Shown: positions 9,119 through 19,231 of the stretch, piece by piece
How the letters are laid out: each line of letters starts with the position of its first letter
Numbering within the stretch: the stretch's first letter is position 1
DNA from: Candidatus Nitrotoga arctica
GTDB lineage: Bacteria > Pseudomonadota > Gammaproteobacteria > Burkholderiales > Gallionellaceae
DNA length: 64,000 nucleotides
Direction of reading: 5' to 3'
Assembly (NCBI RefSeq): GCF_918378365.1
Contig: NZ_OU912926.1
Location: 2,356,001-2,420,000, forward strand
Notes under the pieces: model-generated
The model's input: only the letters and a program-made list of their open reading frames with translations
Databases searched by the model: none
Told to the model about the DNA's origin: nothing
Program-made: the position numbers and the translations under genes

Positions 9119-9696
9119 ATGACATGCAAAAAGATCCGACCTGCATTACTGGTAACGCTGGTTTTACAGCAATTCTGTAGTCCTGTCTTCGCACAGAACT
9201 CAATACCACCGCAATCGGAAGTGACATCCTCAAAAGCGTTACCAACCGTTAAAAAAACCATTAAAAAACCTGTTAAAAAAAGAATTACCCCAGCTCTTAA
9301 AAACACACAGTCAGAACAAACTATCACTACGCAACCGTTATCCGAACCGACTGTATTGGAACCTACAATAATATACCCTCCGCTACCGGAACCGGTGTGG
9401 AAGCACCGCCTCTCCCGAAAATAATTTCAGGCGTGGAATATCTAAAAGCGCCAGAGCCTGAATATCCACCTCTCTCCAAACGTATGGGTGAAGAAGGTCG
9501 CGTCACTCTGCGCGTATTGGTGAATGAGAAGGGCAATCCAGATCAAGTCAATGTACAACAAACCTCGGGTTCATCACGACTCGACGAAGAAGCACGGCAA
9601 GCAATCCTGCGTTCACAGTTCAAACCCCATATCGAAGATGGCAAAGCGATTGCCGTTTATACCATCGTACCTATTACGTTCCATTTGGATAATTAA
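9119..9696 (+). pseudogene. tonB: TonB-type energy transducer, frameshifted, with receptor-like signal peptide
   Basis: The first frame (9119-9424) encodes a signal peptide ending FCSPVFAQ, then a Lys/Pro-rich linker (KKTIKKPVKK, later PPLPEP), and then runs out of frame. The second frame, readable from GTG 9397 to the stop at 9696, encodes a complete TonB C-terminal domain (VEYLKAPEPEYPPLSKRMGEEG through YTIVPITFHL in the known TonB pattern). Removing one TG from GTGTGG at 9396-9400 restores a continuous PPLPEPVEAPPLPK, so a 2-bp duplication explains the break. The N-terminus is unusual: TonB is normally held by an uncleaved helix, but this peptide closely resembles the signal peptide of the receptor encoded downstream. 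Sequencing error or GTG re-initiation are alternatives. Confidence 0.75.
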
Positions 9697-9899
9697 GGAG
9701 GTTATCAAACACACAAACAAATCTTTGCAACTTTGCCAAGTTATTGTGACCGCTGCAGGAATTAAAGAACAATTTTAATGTTTCTATACACAACGATAAT
9801 TAGCATTTAATTAATCGTTTTTTTGCACTTACATCTGGAAGCCAGCCACGTGTTTTCTCAGCCAGCCACCTTTTTTTATTTAAAGAACAGGGAGAACTC

Positions 9900-12092
9900 A
9901 TGAGATTCAAAAAAACACGTCCTGCATTACTGGTAGCGCTGGCATTACAACAACTCTGTAGCCCAGCCTTCGCACAAACCCCCACAAACGATGGCAAAAG
10001 CGATAAATCAACTGATGCCACCCAGTTGCCGGAAATTAAAGTGAACAGCCAAAAGGTGACCGACGATTTTGCAGCGAGTTCTTTCGCCGGCTTTAGAACG
10101 CCGACCCCCTTGCGCGATATTCCGCAGACAATCACGGTCGTCAATCGTGCCCTAATGGATTCTCAGGCGATCGCTTCGTTATCGGAGGCTTTACGCAACG
10201 TTCCCGGCATTACCGTAGGCGGCGCCGAAGGCGGGCAGATCGGTAACAACATCAACCTGCGCGGTTTTTCTGCGCGTACCGACATGTATCTCAATGGCAT
10301 GCGTGACAGCGGTCAGTATTATCGCGATACCTACTATCTTGAGTCGGTCGAAGTATTAAAAGGCCCATCGTCCATGCTGTTTGGGCGCGGTTCCACCGGA
10401 GGCGTGATCAATCAGGTCAGCAAGCGCCCGCAATTAGGCGATGCAAATCAAGTTACCGCCACCATCGACACCAACGGGGGAGTGCGTTCAACGGGGGACT
10501 TTAACCGTCAATTGTCGGATACTTCAGCGGTTCGCGTTGTCATGATGGGTCAAAAAGCGCAAACGACACGGGATGTCATTGTCAATAGAGACTTTGGAAT
10601 TGCACCGTCCCTGCGCTTTGGAATCGGCACGCAGACTGAGATCACACTGTCAGCGATTCTCTCTCACAACAACGACATGCCGGATTATGGTATTCCTGCC
10701 GTCAATGGCCGCCCGGTTAAGGTTAATCGCGATACTTTTTATGGCTTGACAGACGATAAGACCGTACAAAATACAGCTATTGTAAGTGGCCTCATCGAAC
10801 ACAAGTTGAATTCGAACATGACACTGCGTAATCAGCTGCAATATAGCCATTACAACACGGACGCCCAGGCAACGGGTCTTAACGCTGTGGGCACGCTTGC
10901 CGGCGGCGTATTTACCCCGTTCACCATTCAAGCTGCTGGAAATACTACTGCGCTGCCTTTGAGTGCACTGTCTGTCAGGCTCAGCAGCCATGATCGCGTG
11001 ATCAAAAATCAAATGCTCAACAATCAGACCGATCTGATCGCAAAATTTGATACCGGCACCCTCAAGCATACGATGATCGCCGGTGTTGCAATTAGCCGCG
11101 AGACCTCCAACATTCTGTCCAGTGCCCGTAGCAACTTGCCCGTCGTATCGCTGATCAATCCAGCCTACCTTTCAACACCGGCCAATTCCGTGAAAACGAT
11201 CGGAAATGAAGCAGATTCACAAGCGACTTCAGTCGGCGCATATATCAACGACACAATCGAATTGAACAAGCAATGGAAGATCGTCGGTGGCGTGCGCTGG
11301 GATCGCTTCAAGGCGGACCTGACCAACACTGTCAGCACCGCTACCCCGCCGCTTCTTAGAGCCGATCAAACCGTGAGCTTCACCAGCGTAAGGGGTGGCG
11401 TGATTTACCAGCCGGATAATGTGCAATCGTACTATGCATCGTATGGCACCTCATTTAACCCCTCATTGGAACAACTAACCGCGACCCAGGGTACGCAAGC
11501 CTTACCACCAGAAAAAAGTCGTTCCTACGAAGTCGGTACCAAATGGGATGTACTGGGCGGCAATCTATCGTTGACGTCGGCCTTATTCGATATTGAAAAG
11601 ACCAATTCGCGCTCACAAGTATCGCCCGGGATCTATATCTCTAATGGGAACGTGCGCGTCACCGGTTTTGAGTTTGGTGCAGCGGGTCGGATCACGCGCG
11701 ACTGGCAACTGATGGGCGGCTACACGCATCTTGTCCCCAAGATTGCTCAAGCTTCACCGCTGGAGGGATCCAATGGAAAAGATCTGGCTAATACGCCGCG
11801 CGATATGGCCACGTTATGGACGACCTACAAAGTGACCCCGCAATGGGAAACCGGTGGCGGGGCCACCTATATGTCCTCACGCTTTGCCAGCAACACCAAT
11901 GTTGTTTCTGCTGCTGGCTACACTCGCTGGGATGGCACGGTTGCCTATCATTTGCCTAAGTATGATATCCGGTTGAACCTTCTTAATCTGACCAACAAGG
12001 AATATATCAGCTCATTGATTCCATCAGATGGGGGGCGCGCGGTACCTGGAAGCGGACGTACTGCACTGATAACCGTTGCCCATCGTTTTTAA
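9900..12092 (+). CDS. TonB-dependent catecholate siderophore receptor (Fiu-like)
   Basis: Outer-membrane receptor of 730 residues for ferric catecholate siderophores, energised by TonB-ExbB-ExbD. A cleavable signal peptide ends SPAFAQ at about residue 26. The plug domain contains LRDIPQTITVV, LRNVPGITVG and LRGFSARTDMYLNGMRD, then VEVLKGPSSMLFGRGSTGGVINQVSK, all typical of the Fiu branch. The 22-stranded barrel ends in the aromatic residue of VAHRF, as required for outer-membrane insertion. The gene is intact, with GGGAGAA before the ATG. Its partners here are damaged: tonB upstream is frameshifted and piuC downstream is decayed, so function would depend on genes elsewhere. Confidence 0.93.
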   Translation: MRFKKTRPALLVALALQQLCSPAFAQTPTNDGKSDKSTDATQLPEIKVNSQKVTDDFAASSFAGFRTPTPLRDIPQTITVVNRALMDSQAIASLSEALRNVPGITVGGAEGGQIGNNINLRGFSARTDMYLNGMRDSGQYYRDTYYLESVEVLKGPSSMLFGRGSTGGVINQVSKRPQLGDANQVTATIDTNGGVRSTGDFNRQLSDTSAVRVVMMGQKAQTTRDVIVNRDFGIAPSLRFGIGTQTEITLSAILSHNNDMPDYGIPAVNGRPVKVNRDTFYGLTDDKTVQNTAIVSGLIEHKLNSNMTLRNQLQYSHYNTDAQATGLNAVGTLAGGVFTPFTIQAAGNTTALPLSALSVRLSSHDRVIKNQMLNNQTDLIAKFDTGTLKHTMIAGVAISRETSNILSSARSNLPVVSLINPAYLSTPANSVKTIGNEADSQATSVGAYINDTIELNKQWKIVGGVRWDRFKADLTNTVSTATPPLLRADQTVSFTSVRGGVIYQPDNVQSYYASYGTSFNPSLEQLTATQGTQALPPEKSRSYEVGTKWDVLGGNLSLTSALFDIEKTNSRSQVSPGIYISNGNVRVTGFEFGAAGRITRDWQLMGGYTHLVPKIAQASPLEGSNGKDLANTPRDMATLWTTYKVTPQWETGGGATYMSSRFASNTNVVSAAGYTRWDGTVAYHLPKYDIRLNLLNLTNKEYISSLIPSDGGRAVPGSGRTALITVAHRF

Positions 12093-12113
12093 ATATTTCA
12101 GCGCCCACGATCC

Positions 12114-12336
12114 ATGTTAGTGCAAATTCCTGAGGTATTGAGCGTCGAACAGGTACGTTTTGTGAGAGAAAAGCTCGAAACCGCTGGGGAGGCATGGGTC
12201 GATGGTCGCGCGACGGCAGGCCATCAAGGGCTTGCGTACGAGTTAGGCCGTTTGATTCTACCGAACTCTCGTACGCAACCCGCTCTTTATCAGCGCAACG
12301 CTGCTGAATCGGGTTATGCCTAAACATACGGAATGA
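12114..12336 (+). pseudogene. piuC: Decayed Fe(II)/2-oxoglutarate dioxygenase, PiuC/PKHD-type
   Basis: The first 39 codons match the start of PiuC-like dioxygenases ([14 protein letters not shown], then [12 protein letters not shown]). Directly after GHQ the frame continues as ELGRLIL, which in intact proteins lies further on, so there is an internal deletion. A frameshift then moves the next block, [18 protein letters not shown], into another frame that ends at 12336. The double-stranded beta-helix with the iron-binding His/Asp residues is gone. PiuC normally follows a Fiu-like receptor, exactly the position seen here. Up to 12580 I find no further clear piece. Confidence 0.8.
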
Positions 12337-12580
12337 CTCTACGACGACAATCGTTCAATTCAATACCTCTCACAATGTCAGCCCAGCAAATGGCGCTGAT
12401 GATGATCCGGTTGATTCAAAGAATGGCGACCTCCATTCACGGCGTGCCATTTTTTAAAATAGCTGCGTAAGACCCATGGCTGAATCGGACTCTGAGGTCC
12501 AGCCATAGGCTTGCTCTTTGAAGTGACCCGAATCTTGCCGAATCACCATACCGTGCTGAAAATACCGACTGTGCCAGTTC

Positions 12581-12602
12581 AAAACCCCAATTAAGGGGTT
12601 TT
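12581..12602. terminator. Hairpin AAAACCCC / GGGGTTTT, possible bidirectional terminator
   Basis: Perfect 8-bp inverted repeat with a 6-base AATTAA loop; the T-run is short (TTTT) on both strands. It lies between the decayed piuC and the BASS transporter. A promoter-like TATACT (12632-12637) follows. Confidence 0.5.
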
Positions 12603-12664
12603 AAGCTTTCTGTAAATTCAATATTTTTTGTTATACTTTAGAATAATTTTTATAAAACACAACG

Positions 12665-13699
12665 ATGTTCTCTGTATCACACTTCTTACACCGCCATCTG
12701 CTCTGGTTTTTGATCGCGGCGTATGTCATTGCCGTAATTTTTCCAAGTGCCGGTCTATGGATCAGAAATAGTTCATTCGGCGAAATCATTCTCAGCCAAC
12801 ACAAAACAAACATATCGTTGCTGATGATTATGCTCGCCATACTCATGTTCAATGCTGGACTGGGATTGAAAATATCTCACTTAAAAAGTATTTCGCAAAA
12901 AAAATATGTTTTGCTAGCCGGGTTAACGGCAAATATGGTTATCCCTATCGCCTATATTTTCGGCGTAACGATTTTGATGCGGCTCTGGTCTGATCCGATA
13001 GAAACCCAACACATTCTCGTGGGTCTGGCATTGGTCGCAGCTATGCCGATCGCCGGGTCGTCAACAGCGTGGGCACAAAACGCCAATGGTAATTTGGCTT
13101 TAAGCCTGGGATTGGTTTTTTTCTCTACGATTCTGAGTCCAATTATCACCCCGGTTGCTTTTAACATTTTTGGTGAGATGGCTTCCGAGGAGTATGAAAA
13201 AATATTACAGGGTTTAGCGGCATATGGTTCCGGGGCATTTCTTGGTCTTTGGGTAGTGCTGCCGTCATTGCTCGGCATTGCAGTGCGCTTGATCATTAGC
13301 AATGATAGGCAAACCGGTAAAATGCATTATTTAAAGTTCATTAATAGCATCGTTTTGTTGCTGTTGAATTATTCCAATGCTTCCGTATCGCTACCGCAGG
13401 CCATTGCTGATCGTGATTATGACTTCCTGGCCTGCACATTGGCCATTTCTGCAGGGTTATGTTTAACCTTGTTTGCAGCCGGGTACGTTATGAGCCGTTT
13501 ATTCAGGTTAGAACGAGATGATCGTACCTCGCTCATGTTCGGGCTTGGAATGAACAATAATGGAACCGGGCTAGTGTTGGCCTCTTTAGCTTTATCTTCT
13601 TACCCAAATATAATGGTGCCAATAATTTTCTACAATCTGATTCAGCACATCGTAGCGGGAATTGTGAATGAGGCAATGAACAAAAGGGCAAGTGAATAA
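12665..13699 (+). CDS. Bile acid:sodium symporter (BASS/SBF) family transporter
   Basis: Inner-membrane protein of 344 residues with about ten hydrophobic helices. The family signature region is present: AMPIAGSSTAWAQ, then NLALSLGLVFFSTILSPIITP, and near the end FGLGMNNNGTGLVLASLAL, which resembles the crossover and sodium-site helix of BASS proteins. Bacterial members move organic anions such as pantoate or thiamine precursors with sodium; the substrate here is unknown. It is apparently a single-gene unit. The downstream stretch 13700-14017 holds no supportable gene. Confidence 0.85.
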   Translation: MFSVSHFLHRHLLWFLIAAYVIAVIFPSAGLWIRNSSFGEIILSQHKTNISLLMIMLAILMFNAGLGLKISHLKSISQKKYVLLAGLTANMVIPIAYIFGVTILMRLWSDPIETQHILVGLALVAAMPIAGSSTAWAQNANGNLALSLGLVFFSTILSPIITPVAFNIFGEMASEEYEKILQGLAAYGSGAFLGLWVVLPSLLGIAVRLIISNDRQTGKMHYLKFINSIVLLLLNYSNASVSLPQAIADRDYDFLACTLAISAGLCLTLFAAGYVMSRLFRLERDDRTSLMFGLGMNNNGTGLVLASLALSSYPNIMVPIIFYNLIQHIVAGIVNEAMNKRASE

Positions 13700-14017
13700 G
13701 CATAATGAAACTTGCTTACACATAAGGGTTGCATTACCACTACCCCGTATGGCCCTTGGCAGCGAGGTCTCAGGCCAACACTCTAGTCGAATTTCTAACA
13801 AAAGTTTTCTAATGCGACAAAATTTTATAAATGAGATATTCTGTGGTAGTAAAGAACGCAGAGCAAGGATTGTAGACAAATGTAGCGAGACAAAAAAACT
13901 TATTCAAGAATAGAAGTAATCACGGGGCAGCGCCGATCCGCTGCATGTAGATGGATACTCTCTTTAACTAAATACATTATTATTTTGGTTCAAGGGTTCA
14001 CTGAAGGAGGAATGTCA

Positions 14018-14329
14018 ATGTACAGAATTATATTGGCTTTACTCAGCATAATTGCTGTTTCAGCCTCAGCAAGGACTATTCCGCAGATTATTACTCCTAA
14101 TGTCACATCCAGATTGCTGTCTACCCCAAACATTACACCGGGACTGCTGTCTACCCAAAATATTACACCAGGATTGCTGTCTACTCCAAATATCACATCG
14201 GGCCTGCTTTCATCCCCACAATTTTCTACTCCACCAACCTTTATTCCTCACACGTTCTCCAATCCAGCAAATTCGAATCAAGGTATTTCGATTCCAGAGA
14301 CTTCACCTCCATTTATTCCAACACCATAA
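14018..14329 (+). CDS. Small secreted Pro/Thr-rich repeat protein, unknown function
   Basis: About 103 residues. A strong AGGAGG at 14005-14010, seven bases before the ATG at 14018, decides the start. The N-terminus is a clear signal peptide (MYRIILALLSIIAVSASA). The mature part begins with four tandem 10-residue units of the pattern T-P/Q-N-I/V-T-x-x-L-L-S, then a Pro/Ser/Phe-rich tail ending IPTP. No cysteine pairs, lipobox or known domain are visible. It is probably an extracytoplasmic peptide-like or wall-associated protein. I do not recognise a family. Confidence 0.6.
   Translation: MYRIILALLSIIAVSASARTIPQIITPNVTSRLLSTPNITPGLLSTQNITPGLLSTPNITSGLLSSPQFSTPPTFIPHTFSNPANSNQGISIPETSPPFIPTP
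14093..14212 (+). repeat. Four tandem 30-bp coding repeats
   Basis: Units at 14093-14122, 14123-14152, 14153-14182 and 14183-14212, all in frame and each ending in a Leu-Leu-Ser codon set. Differences are mostly at third positions and at codons 2 and 6-7, which suggests the repeat is old enough to have diverged under selection. Confidence 0.85.
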
Positions 14330-14462
14330 ATTTTATGGGAACACAGAAGTACAGTGATTGTGGAAAGCAAAAGCGAACAAAGAATGTGCTGCTATGCGTC
14401 ATACCCCCCTTATGATTGACGGATTCCAAACAAGGTGACGAACCCAATCCAAGTGTCTAATT

Positions 14463-15579
14463 ATAGACCCGGCACGATTTATAAATGAATTTTTATTGGT
14501 TTTCGATGTCTATGGAGTATGGAAAAAGAAGATGCCCGCAAGCAGTCGCGAGAAGTACTGCATGAACGACGCAAGCAAGTCATTCGTATGCACCGCAAAG
14601 GTGTGGCGGTGATGGAGATCGTGGTGCAAACGGGACTGAGCTGGACGGCAGTCAATACGGCGCTGCGGTTGTATAAGGCTGAAGGTTCGGGGGCACTCAA
14701 GCCCGGCGTTCGGGGTAAAAAACCTGGCAGTGGACGTCGCTTGACGGTTAGCCAAGAGCTGGCGATTCAACAAACCATCTGCGACAGACGCCCCGAACAA
14801 CTTAAGATGGATTTTGCGCTATGGAGCAGGCCCGCTGTGCGCCAGCACATTGAGCTGGCGCACGGTATCAAGCTGTCTATTCGGGCAGTAGGCAACTACT
14901 TGGCACGTTGGGGTTTTACACCACAAAAACCCATTAAAAAAGCATACGAGCAGCGGCCTGAAGCCGTCCAGGCTTGGCTTGATGAACAATATCCGGCCAT
15001 TGAAGCCAGAGCAAAAACAGAAGGTGCGGAAATTCACTGGGGCGACGAGACGGCGCTAGTCAACACGGATGTCAGAGGCAGGAGCTATGCGCCGGTGGGC
15101 AAGACACCTGTGACGTTCGCAGTAGGCGGCACGCGCCACAAGCTATCGATGATTGCGACGGTAACCAATCAGGGTAAAACGCGCTGGATGATTATTGATG
15201 AGGCATTTAACTCCGACAAGCTCATTGAATTTCTGGAGGCGCTCATCAAGGATACAGACCGCAAGGTGTTTCTGATACTGGACAACTTGAGAGTTCATCA
15301 CAGCAAACCTGTAAAGGCTTGGGCTGCCGAGAACGCACAGAAAATCGAGTTGTTCTACTTGCCCAGCTACAGCCCTGAACTCAACCCCGAAGAAAGACTG
15401 AATGCAGATCTCAAGCACGTCATCACTTCAAAGGTGCCAGTGCGCACCAAGGCAAAACTCAGAGCTGCTGCGACTGATCACATGACCATGCTTGAGCAAA
15501 ACCCCGAACGCGTGCGCCGTTATTTCCGCGACCCAAAAGTCGCCTACGCGGCTTCATGAATAATTTGTGCCGGATCAAT
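14463..15579. mobile_element. IS630-family insertion sequence, apparently intact
   Basis: The terminal inverted repeats at 14463-14489 and 15553-15579 match at 21 of 27 positions (shared core CCGGCAC). TA dinucleotides lie at both edges, as expected for the TA target preference of IS630/Tc1 elements. The single transposase gene ends inside the right repeat. It sits between the small secreted gene and the broken copper ATPase. Confidence 0.88.
14519..15559 (+). CDS. IS630-family transposase
   Basis: Full-length 346-residue DDE transposase. The N-terminal helix-turn-helix region (about 20-75) is followed by a winged segment (LSIRAVGNYLARWGF). The catalytic residues are in IHWGDETAL, LILDNLRVHHSK and SYSPELNPEERLNADLK, the canonical IS630 set. 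It is not interrupted, so the element may be mobile. The TGA stop overlaps the right inverted repeat. Confidence 0.95.
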   Translation: MEKEDARKQSREVLHERRKQVIRMHRKGVAVMEIVVQTGLSWTAVNTALRLYKAEGSGALKPGVRGKKPGSGRRLTVSQELAIQQTICDRRPEQLKMDFALWSRPAVRQHIELAHGIKLSIRAVGNYLARWGFTPQKPIKKAYEQRPEAVQAWLDEQYPAIEARAKTEGAEIHWGDETALVNTDVRGRSYAPVGKTPVTFAVGGTRHKLSMIATVTNQGKTRWMIIDEAFNSDKLIEFLEALIKDTDRKVFLILDNLRVHHSKPVKAWAAENAQKIELFYLPSYSPELNPEERLNADLKHVITSKVPVRTKAKLRAAATDHMTMLEQNPERVRRYFRDPKVAYAAS

Positions 15580-15603
15580 ATATAAGTCTGCGTTAATTCC
15601 TCT

Positions 15604-17894
15604 TCACAACTTCACTCGACCTAGCCTCAGCGCGTTAGTGATCACCGACACCGAACTAAAGCTCATTGCAGCTGCGGCGATAATCGGCGAGAGCAGCACG
15701 CCGAAAAACGGTACAGCAGTCCCGCCGCGACCGGCACACCCAAAACGTTGTAGGCAAAGACAAAGAACAGGTTCTGCCGTATATTGCGCATCGTCGCCTG
15801 GCTCAAGTGACACGTGCGAACGATGCCGTTCAGATCACCTTTGATCAACGTCACTCCGGCGCTTTGCATCGCCACATCGGTTCCCGTTCCCATCGCGATG
15901 CCCACTTGTGCTTGTGCCAGTGCAGGCGCATCGTTGATGCCGTCTCCCGCCATCGCCACGATGCGTCCTTCGGCTTGCAGCTGTTTCACGATCTCAGCTT
16001 TTTGTTCCGGCAGCACTTCGGCCACCACGCGTTTGATCCCCAGCTTGCGTGCGACCACATCTGCGGTAGCACGGCTATCGCCGGTGAGCATAATCACCTC
16101 CAATCCGGCAGCCTGTAAGGCCTGCACCGCTTCCAGTGTGGATTCCTTGATCGGATCAGCCACGGCGATCAAACCTGCAGGCTTGCCATCCACGGCCACG
16201 AACATCACGGTCTGCCCCTCTGCGCGCAGCGCATCGGCACGTTCGAGCAGCGCAGCCATCTCTATGCCCGACTCGACAAATAATTTCTGATTGCCGATCG
16301 CGACTTTGCGGCCAGCCACCAGACCAGTGATGCCTTTGCCACTGACGGATTGAAAATCTGTGACCTCGGCCAATGTCAGGCTGCGTTGCTCTGCTCCCTT
16401 GATGATAGCTGCCGCCAGCGGATGTTCGCTGGCGCGCTCCAGACTGGCTCCCAGTTGCAAAATGTCGTTATCCAAAAATCCTTGCAGCGCCACTATCGAA
16501 GTCAGTTTCGGTTTGCCTTCGGTCAACGTGCCGGTCTTGTCGGTCACCAGCGTATTCACTTTTTCCATGATCTCCAGCGCTTCGGCGTTTTTGATCAGCA
16601 CGCCTGCGGTTGCGCCGCGACCCGTTCCCACCATAATCGAGATTGGCATCGCCAGACCCAACGCGCAGGGACAGGCTATGATCAGCACCGATACGGCTGC
16701 CACGATGGCATAAGCGAATCTCGGTTCGGGTCCCCAAAACATCCATATGCCAAATGCCAGTAGCGCGACGAGCACCACGACCGGCACGAAATAACCTGAC
16801 ACCGTATCGGCCAGCCGCTGTATCGGTGCGCGGCTGCGTTGCGCTTCGCTGACCATGTGGATGATTTGCGCGAGCAAGGTATCAGCACCGACCTTTTCCG
16901 CGCGCATCAACAGCCCGCCGGTGCCATTCAGCGTGGCGCCGATCAAGCGCTCTCCTGGCTGCTTTTCCACCGGCATTGATTCACCCGTTACCATAGATTC
17001 ATCTATCGAACTGCTGCCCTCCACGACCTGCCCATCAACCGGGATTTTTTCGCCGGGACGTACACGCAATAGATCCCCGGCCTGTACCTGCTCCAGCGGA
17101 ATATCTTTCTCCTTGCCATCGCTGCGCACGATGCGCGCGGTCTTAGGCGCAAGCCCGAGCAACAGTTTGATCGCGGTGTTGGTGCGGCTGCGCGCTTTCA
17201 GTTCCAATACTTGTCCCAACAAAACCAGCGCGGTAATTACCGCAGCGGCTTCAAAATAAATTGGCAGCGTGCCATCCTCACGGCGCAACATCGCCGGAAA
17301 AATATCCGGCAAAAAAGTGCCAATTACGCTGTACGACCAGGCCACGCCGACACCCAGCGAAATCAGTGTGAACATGTTCAGATGCCGATTGACTAAGGAT
17401 GCCCAGCCGCGCAGAAAAAACGATCAGCCGCCCCACAGCACGACCGGAGTCGCCAACAAGAATTCAACCAGTTGCAAATGCGTAAACGAAATCATTTGCG
17501 GCGCAAAACCCATCCACGTATCAGCAGCCATCGCCATCACGAACACCGGCACGGCCAATACAGTGCTGATCCAAAAGCGGCGCGTCATATCGTCCAGCTC
17601 CGGATTCTCTTCCTTGGCAGCCACAGTTCTGGGCTCCAGCGCCATGCCGCAAATCGGGCATGAACCGGGCGTGGCCTGATGCACAGGATGCATCGGACAG
17701 GTAAAACCTTGAACGGATGGTGTTGTGATTGTGGAAGCCGGCGTGGCGGTATTAAGGTATTTGTCAGGATCTGCCGAAAACTTTTCCACGCAGTGTGGTG
17801 AGCAAAAATAATAACGCTTATCCGCATATTCCAAGCTGCTCCCCGACTCGCTGTCAACTTCCCTACCGCATACAGGATCTGTAATTGTGCTCAT
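15604..17894 (-). pseudogene. copA: Copper-translocating P1B-type ATPase, interrupted twice
   Basis: A complete P-type ATPase can be read with two lesions. Domains in order: a YHS domain (DPVCGREV to DKYL), a heavy-metal binding region with CPMHP and CPICGMALEP, membrane helices, the E-loop TGESMP, the CPC metal site in [12 protein letters not shown], the phosphorylation motif [18 protein letters not shown] and [11 protein letters not shown]. The first lesion is TGA at 17424-17426 inside VVLWGG*SFFLRGW, where the family has Trp, so TGG to TGA is likely. The second is a one-base loss near 15710, after GLLY. It throws the last helices ([27 protein letters not shown]) into another frame ending at 15604. 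Both lie in membrane-helix regions. Re-initiation at 17375 would give a protein without its metal-binding N-terminus. Confidence 0.88.
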
Positions 17895-18310
17895 GGTTTA
17901 TCCCTTACAATTACGTTCATCGGAAATGAAGACGGACTGAGCGAAAATAATCCAATCATTACCTCGTTGCGGCTGGGCGGTATCGTCGGACACCATGAGA
18001 TGATTTTCAGCTTTCTGCATCAGACCGTACGCTTCGCTCATGAATCCATCCGGCTTGAAACCTTGGGCAACGGTACTGCATTCGCGCTTGGCGTACCGTG
18101 TACCTTACACGCTGCCCGTCTCATCAAGGAATCGCGAACCACGCGCAAAACTAATATTCAGATGAAGTCCTTTTTGATTGGAATCCTTGAGGGCAACCAA
18201 TATCAATCACTTACAAAGATGTGTCACTTGCCAAGGTGCTTGCAGGCCAAGCGCCATGCTAAATAACGTAGTAGAATTTATGATTTCATAATCGCATTGC
18301 TCATTGCAAA
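17895..18310. other. Intergenic stretch without an identified gene
   Basis: Open frames of up to 99 codons exist (17967-18266 on plus), but none shows a family match, a good ribosome-binding site or sensible composition. Together with the yihY fragment next to it, the stretch may be decayed coding sequence. It divides the broken copA from wrbA. Confidence 0.4.
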
Positions 18311-18499
18311 TCACATAGAATCAAAATTATTTTGCCGCCAGTTTCCGGCTCCATGTTTGGTAATCGACGGTACCAATGACAACAACGTGATAAAAGTCAG
18401 GCTAGCCACCATCTCCGCACAGAGCGATCTTGTCTGAATTGGTCTGCGATGAAACGCAGTAAATGCAGCAAATCCATCCAGAAAATTTTCATGGTTCAT
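18311..18499 (-). pseudogene. Truncated YihY/BrkB-family membrane protein
   Basis: About 62 codons, of which the middle reads as the start of the YihY (formerly BrkB) family: a short lead, then MVASLTFITLLSLVP, equivalent to the family's first-helix sequence AxSLTYTTLLALVPL. After this point the sequence loses similarity and stops, whereas intact proteins have about 280-420 residues and six helices. YihY genes commonly lie near wrbA in betaproteobacteria, as here. This is a remnant, not a functional small protein, although I cannot exclude expression. Confidence 0.65.
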
Positions 18500-18533
18500 T
18501 TTGTTTGATAAAACAACTTTTTTGCATAATTAA

Positions 18534-19157
<624 letters not shown>

Positions 19158-19231
19158 AATTAGGCGAATACATACCTCAACTACTTCCACTTTCCCGGAA
19201 ATAACAACATAAATAATTTTCAGGAATATTC

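Noticed and set aside
9793-9811. Possible second Fur box before the Fiu-like receptor (GATAATTAGCATTTAATT)
   Set aside because: Only about half of the positions match the known Fur sequence and symmetry is poor, so it was not listed.
14093-14212. The 30-bp repeats as a CRISPR array
   Set aside because: The units are directly adjacent without spacers, in frame, and code for a decapeptide repeat; no cas genes are present.
17967-18266. Plus-strand frame of 99 codons between copA and yihY
   Set aside because: No recognisable domain or start signal; the opposite strand also shows protein-like pieces in several frames, so decayed DNA is more likely.
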